Of a stretch of DNA of 64,000 bases, positions 1 through 13,410 are shown piece by piece; within the stretch, counting starts at the first letter, position 1; every line of letters begins with the position of its first letter. Both the position numbers and the translations under genes were made by a program. The notes beneath the pieces were generated by a model. It had not been told where the DNA came from. It worked only from the letters and a program-made list of their open reading frames with translations, and did no database searches. The stretch comes from Lutjanus erythropterus (lineage: Eukaryota > Chordata > Actinopteri > Lutjaniformes > Lutjanidae). The DNA lies in the NCBI GenBank assembly GCA_020091685.1, contig CM034601.1, positions 17,785,320-17,849,319 of the forward strand, in the 5' to 3' direction.

Positions 1-986
1 AACCAAGCGCTGTTATGTTGCCTAAACCTAAGCAACTAGTTTTTGTGCCTTTATTTTGAAAGTCTACTCAGATGTTGCACATTTATTATTGCTAACTTGA
101 TGTGCAAAAGTGATGCTGGGGTGATACATAGAGCGCCATAGGGCCACTGACCCAGTTTGACCAGTATGTGACGAGCTGGGAGTGAGAACATACTGACTTC
201 ACCAACTTGGTCTAACGGGTACGTCCGTATGAGTCACCAGGGGCCAGTGATGTGCGGTACTGTAGTTGACAAGAACACGTTGACCTGACACATGCAATGG
301 AACCTTATTTTTGTCTGCTGTTGCTATTTAAATTAATGCTGAAGGTTTAAGAAAATCTAAAAAAAAAAAAAAAAAGAAAAATCCCAAATCACATTGCTCT
401 GACCTCAGCTTTGGAGAGGATCTTGTGATTTGAAAAAAATCACTCGCTATTTGAGCACATAAAACAGATTATTGATAGTGTTTAGTATTTAATTTGAAGG
501 AACATTTCTTTGAAAATGGATGAAACCTTTAATTGAATCCCATTTGTAATGCTCTAAGTTTTACAAAATTGCTAAACACATGGATTTTACCATCTGTTTA
601 TTTTTTGTTGTCTCTCACATGTTTATTACTCTGTCTCAAGCTTTAATGTTTTACATCCTCTCGCCTTCCTACTCTACATGCGAGTATCTAACCTCGCTTC
701 CCCATAAAACATTTGCCTGGGCGTGTCTGTGTTTTATCTTGTTACGAGGTGTTAACTTGCATTATAGAGCTGACAATGGGCAATCACATATATCCTGTGT
801 GATCACTCACGCACAGATACAAGAGCATTCACAGACACACACATGCAAGAGTACAAACAGACGCGCACACACCCCTGTTGACAGGCAGATGCACTTTAAT
901 CCCTGTAGATCAAAACAGAGACCCTCTGAGCTGTGCCTCAGGCCTTTGTACACAGTACACAGTGCTGGAGGTATGCCCTCTGGATA

Positions 987-989
<3 letters not shown>

Positions 990-1034
<45 letters not shown>
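990..1034. repeat. (CA)n microsatellite
   Basis: About 20 uninterrupted CA units with a GC variant near the end. Confidence 0.95.
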
Positions 1035-1224
1035 ATATCTCTCTACTCTCAAACACATACATACTATGTACCCTTACCAAATGCATGCATACTCACACGT
1101 GTATGCATGCACAGATGCTAACTTGTGTCATATGTGCAAACACACATGTAAAGCACACATTGCCACACACACTCACTATGCAGAATATGCAGGATATACA
1201 TTCACAGATACACAATGTCCTGAA

Positions 1225-1260
<36 letters not shown>
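1225..1260. repeat. (TG)14(CG)4 microsatellite
   Basis: An alternating purine-pyrimidine tract that changes from TG to CG units. Confidence 0.95.
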
Positions 1261-1261
<1 letters not shown>

Positions 1262-3920
1262 CACAGGGGGAAAGATGGGCCAAGTGTATCTTATGATCAC
1301 AGAGAGTTTATAGATGTGAGCTTGTGTTGCTGCCTGAACTGAAGCCGACCCAACATCTCCTGCCAAAAAGCAGGAAAGACAGTGAGAACAGACAGATATT
1401 CTGTCCGTCTGTTGGTGTCACACACGTACAAACACACCACATTTATCCAGAAGGGTTGTGAAACCCAAAAAGCTGTGCTGCACCATACATCTAAAGGTGA
1501 AGCATGTGATGTGGGGATTTGCTAAATCTAAACACAGCGACCCTTCTTTTTTAAATATCGACAGCCTTCATAGCATCTCTAGATGCAACATATACATGAC
1601 TAAACATTAATTTTTTTCTCAACTGAAGGGTCAGTTTTTAACGTCTTACTACGAAGCAGTAGATAGATGAGAACGGAGCAGCCAAAGAGAATGTAGTTTA
1701 AGATCATGTGTCAAACAGCACTTGAGTTTCAGCAACACTGAATATAGAAATGTATGAATATTTCTAAAGGCAGTTTTCTTCCAATTTCCTGCTTTTTAAA
1801 GATTAAGGCCTACACTATGTGTTTGTGTGTAATGTGTGGCCCTGGCGACTGCTTTTCAACAGTGGTGTAGTGTTTGCACAGAGTTATTACATAATGTTTG
1901 TCTGTCCTTGAGTGCTCGGGTGGAGGCATCTGAGAGTCACTCGATGCAAGTGTCCTCTCATAAACTGAAAGAACGGGGAAGACACTTAGTCGTGTTGTTC
2001 TCTACTGACTGGATCCTTGCTTATGCTGAATCAGCTCTCAGATGTGCATCAGTTTCAGTAAAAGCATCTGCTAAATGAATATGTACAATGCACACAGATA
2101 CAGACACAAAGTATTAGAGAAGCAGTCAGCAAGCATCAAACAAATTGAACCTCAAGTCAAAGCTGTTTGATTTACAGATTACTCTGTAATAAATGTGTTT
2201 TGATCAGAGTAGGTTTCATGACATCCATCACACTTAAAATCTGTAGTCTGTAAAAAATGACTGGTTGCAGCCAATCGTCGCATGTGTCCCTCTTCAGTCT
2301 GTGGTGTGATGAAGTTGAGCACAGTATATTTGATAGAGCCAGCAGTTTAACTTGCCAAGATGCCACCAAAATGTTGTAAAGCATGGCTATACTATACGAC
2401 CGTGGCCATCAGCACGGGAAGAGGGGTGCTGCAGCCCCCTCTGACCCGCTGGCCAAAAGAACCATAGTGGAAATATCCCCTTACCTTTTTAAATAATCTC
2501 TGATAAAAATAACTCACACAGTTTCTGTTCAAGTGCTTGTGGATGCATTATGCCCTTGCAATTAAACAAGATCACTTTTTGATTCTACTGTCTTTTAACT
2601 GCACATCGTATGTTTCATTGTGATGAGAAATACCATCTTGAATAATGACGAAAATCTTCAACATGTCCAGAAAGATAAATTCATCGAAGAGCCAGGAGGG
2701 ATAGTTGAGCTGCTGTTTTCATATTTGAACCTCTGCACGTAACAAAAAAATAGTTTTCTTTGAGAGAAAACTCAATGAGGATTAAAACATGCATGATATT
2801 GACCCTGATTGTCTCAGCCTCTAATGCACCCACATATAATTTATAGTAATATATTCCTTCTGATCCCACCCTATGAACAAACGCGCTGCAGGTCCTTCCC
2901 TTGTTATAGCTGCTGCTGTCAAGCTCATACGTGAGATCCTTAGCAGGAAACTGAAACTGGAACAAAATTCTCACATCCAGTAACAACCTGAGATGAATTC
3001 CCATCTTTCACCCTTTAACACCAGAGGTTACAAGAAACTACACGCGTTACTTTTGGGAACACACACAAAAGTGTGTCCAATCACAACATGACTCAACACT
3101 GCACTGATCAGTTCTGTTAGCTTTGGTCTATAAATAAAACCTCTCTATCTCGCTCACACGTCATTCTGTGATGGTGCAGGGGCCAAGCGACTGACTGTAA
3201 ATGAGACCCTTGATCTGGTTTTGGATCACAGCTCTGACCACTTGTGCAGGGGTTTTATGGAGGTGGGAGGGCACGTCAATTCTCCTTTCTTCCTTGAAAG
3301 ATTATATGTACAACCTGTCATTAATTTAATATTAACCATTAGATTTGTAGGAAATAAAAATGAGCTGGATAGTTTTTGTGCAGATTTAAGAAGCAAGATA
3401 TAACATGTTAATAAATGATTTTTAGAGGAGCTGGTCAGTGGATTTTGTACCTCTGGAGAGCCGACCAGGTGTTTTCACTTGGCTGTAACTTAACTCAGAG
3501 CAAGAGAGTGCGAAAATGTTGAACCATTCACTATAAAAAGATTTTTTTTAAATCATACAGGAATTTAGTGAACCTAATATTTTCTTGTTAAGGTAACATA
3601 AAGTTTTATTTATTCAAGTTATTAAGACTTAAAATGTCTCAGAATTATTTTCATAAAACATAAAACCAATTTGAAATCTTTTCACTTGAAATGAGTTGAA
3701 TGAATGAAATGTACAGAGTTCAATCAACTCATTATGGTTGATTTCTAAAGAAACATGATTGGCTTAGACTTCCCAGCATGCATTGTTTGAGATTCAAACC
3801 TCTCCTGAGACCCTTCCTTTTTAATAACAAAAACATTGAGAAGACTCAAAACTTCAAGGCAATTTCCTTTGATTTTGCAGTTCTGAGCCCAACTCAAACT
3901 CTGTTTTGAAGAAGATTTAC

Positions 3921-4048
3921 AAACTGTTTTGTTGAGATAATTTACTTTCCTTTAGATAAACTTTAATATTTCAGTTAAAAATGCTATTATATTGCTATTA
4001 TATTATCAAGTTTACTTAAAGAAGAAAAGTAAATTATCTCAACAGCAG
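3921..4048. repeat. Short inverted repeat (hairpin-forming)
   Basis: TTGTTGAGATAATTTACTTT at 3931-3951 is mirrored by AAAGTAAATTATCTCAACA at 4026-4045. It is probably a small hairpin transposon relic. Confidence 0.5.
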
Positions 4049-5530
4049 AATATAACAAATGTTAAGAGTGTGAGTTTCATTCAACACTGACTTGAAATTA
4101 TGAATTTTCACAACATCTTTTTCTTCTTCTTCTTCGTTTTTATTACAAGTATTACATGTTAGGATGAAAACACTGCAAACCATGATGATTAGTACTGAAC
4201 TAGTTAATTAAAAGAAAATGAATCAATGATTAATGTTATAAATATTTGTCAGTGTGGCTGAAGAGTTCAACTTAAATACCTTCAGCTTATTGAACATGTT
4301 TTCTCATGTACAACTGAATTAATATCAAGTTTATTTACTTTAATCATCACAAAATTACCTCAAATTCTTCTTTCAAATTCAGGTAACTTTACATTTTAAG
4401 GCAGCCTGGATGCCAACTTTTTTAAAGTTAAAACAAGGTTTATTTTTACCGTGTTATAAGATAGATGGGACAGATGATAAACATGGAGAACATTAAAGGT
4501 GAAGCATGTCAGGTGACACCTCTGCTGGGCTGCATCGAACCTTACACAGAATATGTTGCCTCAGCAGCGAGTTTGGTGCTTTTCCAGGATGTGAAGCACT
4601 GCAGCTGTCACATACTGAACAAACACTGACAGAACCTTCAGACGCTGTTCAGAAGTAAAGATGAAATCCCAAGAAGTCTGTGTACCCCACCATCAAAGTA
4701 AGAGGAGCCCCACTTGATGGTATTCTGGGAGCTGAGAGTCAAACAATCCTCAGCTCATGGTGCTGAACTTCCTATACCGTCTGTATAGATGTACCTGACA
4801 GATCCATATGTCACTGAGGCGAGCAGCAGCTTTACCGGCTCAGTGAGCAGATTTTTAAACAACACCTAGTGACAGTATTTTGATTTTATCTTATTTTATA
4901 TTCAAACGCCATATGCACACAATCATTTTTCAGGAGGCGCCTGTACAAATGCATTTTGTACCTGTTGATATAAGTTCAGATTGGAAAAGCTTAAAGGTAT
5001 AATATATAAAATTTCTGCATTGAAATGACTGGACCCTGGATGATATACAATGGCTGAGTTATGTATTTGCACGATCCCAGCGGGTTGGATGGACAGTTCA
5101 GTTCACCCAAAAGACTAGGGTTCGTGTCCTGTGCAAAACAAAATGTCAACGTTTCGTCCATTTCAATCACATCAAATCCATCTGTGACTTACTTCTGACA
5201 TTTTAACCTAAACCATGATCTTTTCAAAAGCTTAAATAAGTAGATTTGGTGCCCAAACCTAAATAAACACAATATTGCCCACGTGCTTAATGTGACGTGA
5301 GTTATGTCACATTATGTAACATACTTACGGTCTGGTGTGTCTGTTGCTGCTGGTTCTCTCCACCAGCCATATTTGTCGTGTTGGAAATCTTTGGCAATCT
5401 GTTCTGTCATTTAGGTATGAGCACATGTTGGATGATATGTCAGAAAGTGAGGAAGGAAATTAGGGAACATGAATAAATGTAGCATGAATAAAACTTTTAT
5501 ATATTACCTCATCAGATTGATTTACACACT

Positions 5531-6078
5531 GCCTGTTGAGCCGGAGGAAAGTCCCACTGGAGCAGCAACAACTGTGATGAACAGCACAGTCAGAGTTACA
5601 TGGAACAAAGCCCAGAATGTCCAAGGTCTGCTGGGATACATTTTGCATTTAAGATATGTTTCATATTATCATAATCATCCCATATCAGCTTTTAGAACTC
5701 CTATACTCCTGTACATTAACTGTACTTAAGACAACAACTCCTATGCAGAAGACACCGCAGAAGAAGTTCAAGAAGTTCCCATATTTTGCTTCCCAGCTGA
5801 AGCAGGGTCTGTTGAATTACAAACCAGAGCAGTGTTGACAGGTATGCCGTGACCTGACTTCTAACTTAGAACCAGTAAGTTTTGCCATGTTTCATGTTAT
5901 TTTATCTTGTAGGTTAACCTGAGAGCCACTGATAACATTACACCTGTAGTTCACTGATCATAAAAGAAGTAATTTGAAAAAAAAAACAGAAAAAAAGAAT
6001 GATGCTTCTATCACACTGTATTGTCGAGCCAGCCCTAATAACCACAGGGGAAGCTCCATCCCCACGACAGCCCTACCT
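5531..6078 (+). pseudogene. Decayed fibronectin-III-like coding fragments
   Basis: A frame from about 5531 reads PVEPEESPTGAATTVMNST, then VRVTWNKAQNVQGLLGYIL, with the proline, Trp and L-GY spacing of a fibronectin-III domain. A second frame near 5749 gives EDTAEEVQEVPIFCFPAEAG and a third near 6025 gives VEPALITTGEAPSPRQPYL, like the end of such a domain. Frames shift between the pieces and joining splice sites are not convincing. The pattern resembles receptor-kinase (TAM) or L1-type domains, but no assignment is safe. I read it as a relic. Confidence 0.35.
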
Positions 6079-6714
6079 GTGAGTAAAGTCATTTGTACTT
6101 CCCTGTTGATGAGACGACACCTGGGTATTTCCTGAGTGTCTGTAGCTTCTACCAGGTTTGTAGCACTTGTGGTGCTGCCAAGGCTACAACATATGGCGTC
6201 ACACCGGCTGACAGAGCAGCCTTGGCAACAGGCTGTGTGTGTGTATGTGTGAGTCCATGTATACGTATGCATACTCATGTGTGCAACCATTCTGTGTGTG
6301 TGTGTGTGTGTGCATATTTGTCGCCTGTGACTAAGACTGTGACTATGTAATCCATGTAGCTAGTGTATATGTGTGTGTGTTTGTGTGTTTGTGTTTGTGT
6401 GTGTGTCTATGGTACAGTTCCAGGGAGCACAGGAAGTTAAATATTCCTGATTGTCCTGCTGTCGGTCTGCATCCCATTTGGCAAGCACTGTTGGCCGTGT
6501 GTATCGTCTGATATCCAACAGAGATCTGACCTGCAAGCAAAGGATCAACTTCATGCAGAGTTTAAATGTGGTTCTATTTTGTTTATATTGATCATACAAG
6601 TTTTACTTAAGTTCTCCCAATACAAACTAAATGAAATGCACAATGTTTACAATCAATTTATGGATTCCACTGAAGGGAGGTTCACTTTGACAAAACAGTT
6701 GTCATGTATTGACG

Positions 6715-7000
6715 TTTTAGCCAAGTTGTTTCTTGTTTCATTTTGAAGTTCTTGCCTTCTCTCTTGTTTCTGTTGCTCAGTTTCCTATCTTTGTCTTTTT
6801 TCTAGCTGTTTGACTACTGATTAGTTGCACTTGTCCCTGATTAGTCTCCCTGCATTTATCCTGTGTTTCCCCCCTTTTGTTGCCAGTTCATCTTAGTCCT
6901 TTTCGTCAAGGGTCCTAGTCTTTTCCCAGTGTTTTTCTTTATGAGTGGATTTCTTCCAGTGGATTTGTACTTTCTGTTGGATGCAAAGTACTGGAAGTTA
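6715..7000. repeat. Probable interspersed repeat, T-rich
   Basis: CTTGTTTCATTTTGAAGTTC, CTGATTAGTCTCC and GTCAAGGGTCCTAGTC resemble a dispersed fish element. No second copy occurs in this window, so the call rests on family resemblance. Confidence 0.35.
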
Positions 7001-7669
7001 ACAAGCCACCATTGCTGCAGTGGCGTCTCCATACAGTATGAATGCAATTGAATGTGAGCTGTCATAAAAACTGTACAATTTTTCTACTTTTACCTTTAGT
7101 TTTTAAGTAAGATTACTTTTGACAATCATGTTGAGGAAATTGAGAAGAACCAGGATGCTCCAAAAGTTGTGTCAAACTTTGACTTTGGAAATAAATAGAA
7201 TTGAAAATACACAAACCTTTATTTCATGATGTGTGAAGAGCACCAAGATGTTCACCAGACGTGGACCAAGAACATAAACAAAAAGGACTTTGTTCCTGAA
7301 AATCTTGAATATCTATTAAAAAACGTGTTTTATATATTACACAGTGTTTCATCACTTAAACACTTTTTGTACTTTGATTGTGCTCAATAAAACATTTGAT
7401 TGGCACCAGCTCTGTGTTTTGGTCCATTCTCTTCTTTCTCCTTTTTACCCTGCTTGACATGTGCGACAAAAATAAGGTCAACAAAATGTTAACAACCAAT
7501 GTTTTTGTTCTCATTTCCAACAGATTTCTCACGCTGAGGAAATAAACTGCAAATTTACCAGACTTCACTTCCACTTCACAATATTCTTGTCTAATGTCAA
7601 CATAACTAAAGTGGCCCGGGTGTCTACAAGTCAGAAGTCTCCTATTTGGCATTCTAAGAAATCCAATCA

Positions 7670-7935
7670 CTGCACGTTAACAGCATCGGATTACATCACA
7701 TCAAGCTCGATTAGATCTAATTAGATTAGGATTAGCTCATCACTTAGACACCTTCTTAGCCAGGCGGACAGAGCGCCACGCCGTCAAAGAGGGGAGAGAC
7801 ACAGCTGCCTTAATTCACGCTGGCAGTCTGGGGCTGTCGTTGCTCCTGTCGTTTCATTGTGACTTTTATTATCCAATCATGCCAGGACGCATTAGCAGAC
7901 AGCTTGGATACTAAAATCTAATTTGACCCACACTG
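7670..7935. other. Repeat-poor island, candidate conserved noncoding element
   Basis: High-complexity sequence with homeodomain-like words (TCTAATTAGATTAG, TAATTCACG) and no resemblance to other parts of the window. It differs clearly from the flanking repetitive DNA. Conservation cannot be seen from a single sequence. Confidence 0.25.
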
Positions 7936-9659
7936 CTACCGAATAACCCACACGAGACATGGAGGTTTCTCAAACTCATTTTGTGATCACAATTCTGTGT
8001 TTCCTGCAGGCGATCCAGTGGTCACACACACACAATGGCAATGTAAACAAACTTGGGGAGCGAAATAATGCTGTATTACATAAAACTTCCTATTTAAGTT
8101 TTATGTTAAGACAGGAAGCGTCCCAGATAGGATAGGATTTTTTTTCCAAGTTGGTATTACAGAAGCAAATCCTAACTAACTTCCATTTTATCTTTCCTCC
8201 TTATGTTAGGAAATCCTAAATACTCAATCCAACATCATTTATCAACTTTTATGTCGGATACCTAGCAACCAAAACTACTTTTCTCATCTCACTGAGTATA
8301 ACAACTTTGTTATTCTTGCTTTTTATCTTCAGATCTTAGAAATATATATATACTCTACATGCATACATTAAAATACATCAAAAAAAAGTTCAAAAACAAC
8401 AAAGAGCATTTAACTTTGAGACAGATGAGTTACAGATGTTGGTAATATCTGTAGAGAAATGTTCTTTTTGGGAAATTTCCAACAAAGCTAACAAAGAGAT
8501 GAGAGAGAGCGGGCTAAGATACAGGGGCATTTCAAGAGGGGGGGATAAGGATGGGCATTGACCACCCTAAAGTCTGATTGGCCGCCCCGAGCGCCAACAC
8601 GTTATCTGTAAGTATGATTGGCTGTTTGTTCAGTGAGAGGTGGGACCTGGGCTTGAAGCAACTATTTGATGAGTATTTTTTAAATGTGCATTATTTTATT
8701 TTCTCTGTAGCCTATTTTTTTTACAAGGCTAATTTTCTTAAATAGTTAACCACTTTTAATTTTAATTGTCTCTGTATTGTTTTGTGTTTCTGTGTGTTTT
8801 CCAGTCTGTGTCTCCCGTCTGTCTTTGTGTGTGTTTGTGTTGCGGGCATCATCTTCCCTCCTCCCTCTCCAGCTCCACACCTGCCCATAATCAGCAATCA
8901 GCTCACCTGTCCGGCATCACTCATCACCTCTGCTACAAGATCCCTGCTCAACAGCCTGTCCTCACTAGTGTGGTAGTAAACCTTGAGTCTATTTTCAGAG
9001 TTTTCTGATTTTGTGTTTGTTTTTCTGTGAATTCTATGCCAGTTGCTTTTGCTTCAGGATCTACCTCATCAGCCTGCCTGCCCACATGTTACCCTCATGT
9101 ACTTCATCCACTCCATTCATCACCCTGCATTTAAGTAATAAACCTTCTTGTCTCACCTTGCTTCCATGTCTGTGTCTTGCATTTGGGTTCACAAAGGCTG
9201 GTCCCACACTACAGAGGTGTATTCCATCAATGTTAATAAAGGAAGAGCCTGGCTTATTTGAGCAAGAGATCCGTTCCATGACTGTGTCCTATAGGAGTCC
9301 CTGCTCAATAACCATGGTAACTAACACTGCTGAAATCGCCTGCTCTGTGGCACACTAACTCTCAAACTTTATTTAGCTGTGTGTCAAAGAATGTCTGGCG
9401 GGCAGAGGCACAATCCCAAAAGACAAAAGTAATATTCTACAGGAAAGTCAGGTCAGGCACATTTTCACAGTGTGTAAGTCTTATTAAACATAGAAAGGAT
9501 CTTCAAGCTGCAAGGTCCGACCTACCTGCTAACACCCGATCCAGAGCCAGCCACAGATGCAGAGAGGGGCTTTAACTACTCACACAAGAACCAGAGCAAG
9601 GATGTAGATGACATTTGGCTAAAGAAAATCTTGGTTCCGATCCCCAAAGAGCCTCAGGG

Positions 9660-9815
9660 CTTCTCCTGATAGAGCCTGTGACATCACTGTTTCCTATGCG
9701 GTCCTGCACAATATTGCTACCCTGCACCAGGAGAGAGTCCCCAGAACATTGCGGAGGAGGAACAGTGGGAGGACACTGATCCAGCCATGCTGGAACCTAT
9801 GGATGTTATAACCGT
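9660..9815 (+). pseudogene. PIF/Harbinger (HARBI1-like) transposase C-terminal remnant
   Basis: A frame reads ITVSYAVLHNIATLHQERVP, which resembles the C-terminal VLHNIA block of Harbinger nucleases, followed by an acidic EEEQWEDTDP stretch after a frame change. It is short and interrupted. Confidence 0.5.
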
Positions 9816-10444
9816 GAGTGACCTTTACCGAACTACCTACTGGAGTTAATCTCCTTTTATTCACAGTAACCTTTGTTTTGCATGAAATTTTGATTTCAGA
9901 GCTTATTTTTAGTTATGACCACCGAGAGAATAATACCTACTGAGTAAGTAGTGGTAAACAATATCTTGTATGTATTGCTCCCGAGCACAAGTGGGAATGT
10001 CTGATGATGCAGCCCCTCCCTCTGTTCCCTCAATTAGTTGGCGCCCCCGATTAGCGCTCAGTGCCAGTTCCCCTGCAGGTATCAGGTCATCAGGTGGAGG
10101 TCCACTACCAGTGGCTGTGACATCACCCCTTTTTTGTAGCTAAAATGGCACATATTCACATGTGAACAACTATTTGACCACATACATTTAACGTTCGTTT
10201 CATTATAGGCTACTTACCACTTCCTCCTGTTGAGATGTAACAGAAGAATGAATATAGCGTAAGGGCTACTAGGTCAGAGAGGCTTCACACACAAACACGG
10301 TTAGGCTAAATAAAAGTAAATACACTTCAGTTATTTCAGTTCTAAGTAAGCCTACAACATAACATATTTTGATGATGTAACCACACTTACTTTTTTTGAA
10401 AGAAGTACAAATAAAACAGTGAAATGGCAGCTTATGTATTTAAT

Positions 10445-10640
10445 TTTCCCACAGTCTTTTGCCACACCATCTCCCTCGCTTTGTTGAGCTTCAAAGTGTT
10501 TCCTTTTTTGGTAATCACTGGCTCACATTCTTCATAAAACTCCAATATGATTGTCTGCTCTGCCTGGGTAAAGAAAACCGCTAGTGCTTTCAGCTCCTTG
10601 TGCGACACTGTATCAGCTTTCTGGCTGCTCGTGTTCCACC
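10445..10640 (-). pseudogene. Myb/SANT-like protein remnant of a Harbinger element
   Basis: The minus strand encodes FFTQAEQTIILEFYEECEPV, then ITKKGNTLKLNKAREMVWQ, the pattern of the Myb-like DNA-binding partner of Harbinger transposons. It is frame-broken at its start. It lies about 0.7 kb from the HARBI1-like remnant on the opposite strand, as in intact Harbinger elements. Confidence 0.5.
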
Positions 10641-11078
10641 ATGACTGTGCCCAATGCTGGCTTGTTCAGGTCAGTCCTGAGTTAATGCCAATTAGATGCG
10701 GTTGAATTGTATTAGTGAAACAGAGTGTAAGTCAGTTCAAGTGGGGCTTTTTCACTCAAGTGCAGATTTCAAAACCCGTTTGCATCACACACATTAGGAG
10801 GAATTTCATGAAGAACGTGATCTTGAATGATTTCATGGGGAACATGATCTGGCGTGATGGTGAAGCAGATGTAAACAATGGAGATGGACATAGCGGAACA
10901 ACTCGCTGTGGTAACATTAGTGCTTTGCAGTGAGGAAAAAAATAAAAGCAGAAGTTAAACAAGTCTGGATAAGAAATGTAAGGGGAGACACACTCAGCGC
11001 AGGCTGTCTGTTTTTCAACGAGAACTGGGGATGAGATTTTGATAGAGTTTACTGTTGCTCGGCAACACCTCTTTTTCA

Positions 11079-11466
11079 TTTCACTTCATTCATTCATTGT
11101 CTGTAACCGCTTATCCTTGAAAGGTCGCGGGGGGCTGGAGCCTATCCCAGCTAACATTGGGCAAGAGGCGGGGTACACTCTGGACAAGTCACCAGTTCAT
11201 CGCAGGGCTGACACAGAGACCGACAACCATTCATGCTCACATTCACACCTATGGACAATTTAGAGTTACAACTTAACCTATCATGCTGCATGTCTTTGGA
11301 CTGTGGGAGGGAGCTAGAGTATCCAGAGAGTACCAAGATGGACACGAGGAGAACATGCAGACTCTGCACAGAAAGCCCTGCCAAAAACTCCCCAGCGCCC
11401 CAGCTGGGGGATTCGAACTCAGGATCTTCTAGATGTGAAGCAGCAGATCTAACCACCGTGCCCCTT
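11079..11466 (-). mobile_element. tRNA-derived SINE
   Basis: The minus strand has a tRNA-like head with a box-B match GTTCGAATC near 11411-11419 and a box-A-like GTGGTTAGATCTGC. A conserved body follows (GTTCTCCTCGTGTCCATC, CCCAGAGT-like blocks), ending in an ATGAATGA tail near 11085. This is a widespread fish SINE type. Confidence 0.75.
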
Positions 11467-12234
11467 TTTCACTTCAGTATGTAACCATCCAGATTATGTT
11501 TGTAAATGCCTCGCACTTCAGGATCATTTAGACAGATAATCTGGTCAGACCAGCCTTGAATTGAGGACGTGCCCAGGATTCGGCACAGTTATCCTTTAGT
11601 GTGGGGTTACCCTAACTAACTGTAACACCAAATGGATTAAACAAACACTACTGTTAGCTAACACTTCTGTTAGCTGCTGTAAGTGAAAACTACTGTAAGC
11701 TACTGTAACTGGACATTATCGTTAGCATTGTCATTAGCCACTGTTACCTAAGACATCCATTAGCTAGCATTAGTTATTGAGTTAGCTACTACTACAGGTG
11801 GAATAATGGAAATTAGCTTAAAAGTTAAGTTAGGAGAGTTAATTTAAGATCTTGGGAGGTTAGGATGCTTGTGTAATACACATTTCCTGTTTTAAGTTCG
11901 GATAGGAACATTGATTGAGGAACTGTTCATCTGTCAATTTTTTATTTTTTTATTTTTTTTTATTTACAAAATCAGGTCTGAACCCTAATCACCATGGTTA
12001 CCAGTGAGTTAAAATAGGATCTGCATGTTAGGGATTTTCTGTAATTCAGCCCCTGATACATAAGGACACGTGGTATGTGTCAGCATTATTTCTCTCACCA
12101 TGTGTGTTTACATTGCTATCACTTTCAGGCCTTATGTAAATACACAGTCAAGTGAATTAGATCTCCTCAGAAGTTCTGTACCAGGCTACCAGTTGGTATA
12201 ATACCTATTTAATCCTTCCCTTGTCAAACAGGAG

Positions 12235-12660
12235 ACTCTGCTGGTTTATTTCATTACGTCGCTAATTTCCCTTTAAGCTCTGCCAAAGCCTGCTGGATTT
12301 TTCCAAACTGCCATGCTTATTACAGTGGACACAGTTGAAGACAGAGTACAAACACATCAGCAGAAGTGTTGTGATGTTGTTCTCAAGGAAGGAAACTGTA
12401 GGATGACTAATTCATTTTAACCTCTGTCTTTTCATAAAAAACAAACAAACATTCTTTTCACTGCTTTCTTTGTTATTAATGGCCTATACGGTATTCACAA
12501 ATGCACTGTGTGTCATCTCCACTCCTTCCAATCTAATTTCCTGCCTTTTCATTTCGTAATCCAGCAGAACAAAATTTATGAAATGTTCGACGCCGCTCTG
12601 AAGTCATCCTGATATGTAATAATATCTTTATGTTCATTTTAATACTACATGAAAACATTC
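12235..12660. other. Repeat-poor island, candidate conserved noncoding element
   Basis: Complex noncoding sequence including CGCTAATTTCCCTTTAAGC and TTCGTAATCCAGCAG-type stretches, with no repeat copies in the window and no open frame. Confidence 0.2.
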
Positions 12661-13410
12661 AAACCTGCTCTCTGCTGTTAGTGCCTGAAGCTCTGTAGAT
12701 CATGATAAAACCTCCTCTGATCATCAGGGTATTTACTGTAAAAGATGATAAACCACACAAAGAAGTGACTAAAGTAAATGTCCGTTTATGACTGTAAAAA
12801 GCCAGACTATGTTTACCGCTGTGTCCTTGTAAACCTTATTACCCTCAAAGGATACATGTCTCTGCAACATGGACTTTTCTCTGACAAACTGAAAGAACAT
12901 AAACAGCCTAAAGCAGTAAACCATGATCAATTTAATTTGAATTTCATAATCAGGTTCATATTTTCTTACTGTTGTTGACTGATGCTGTGCAATATTTCTT
13001 CAAAGGGATGTTTTGCTATCATGGAAACTGAACTTTCAAAAGATGGCAGTGGTAGTGACATGCTTAACACTTGCAAACACAAAAACAAAAATGGATGGTG
13101 CAGTTTACATTGAGCCTGTATAGAGGTCTAATTCTGGTTTGTGAAGATACATAATTAGAAAGACTACACACCCAGAAGTTGCTAATCCTACGATACCTGC
13201 TGTGTTGTCGCAAAAGCAACAGGTGTTGCTCATTCTTTCACTCATCAGCTAATAAAAGGACCTGAAGTCGCTGAATAAAACACTTCAGGTAAGATAACAT
13301 TAGAAAGGACAACGATGTTTGTCTGGGTGATGTATTTTACGCAAAATAAGGGATATAGTAGAGACTTTCTTGACTCGTAAAATTACCCTTTAAATTGACA
13401 AACAGCCTTG

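Larger units (their letters stand above)
1..5530. other. Gene desert, left part
   Basis: No supportable gene. Contains a dispersed GTTTTTGTGCCT unit at 1-60, a poly(A) run near 360, CA/TG repeats at 1 kb and a hairpin at 3.9 kb. A lone 45-codon minus-strand open frame at 2804-2938 is discussed in the findings. Confidence 0.6.

Noticed and set aside
807..1342. Open frames with His-Thr or Cys-Val repeats near 1 kb
   Set aside because: They are microsatellite translations in several frames on both strands.
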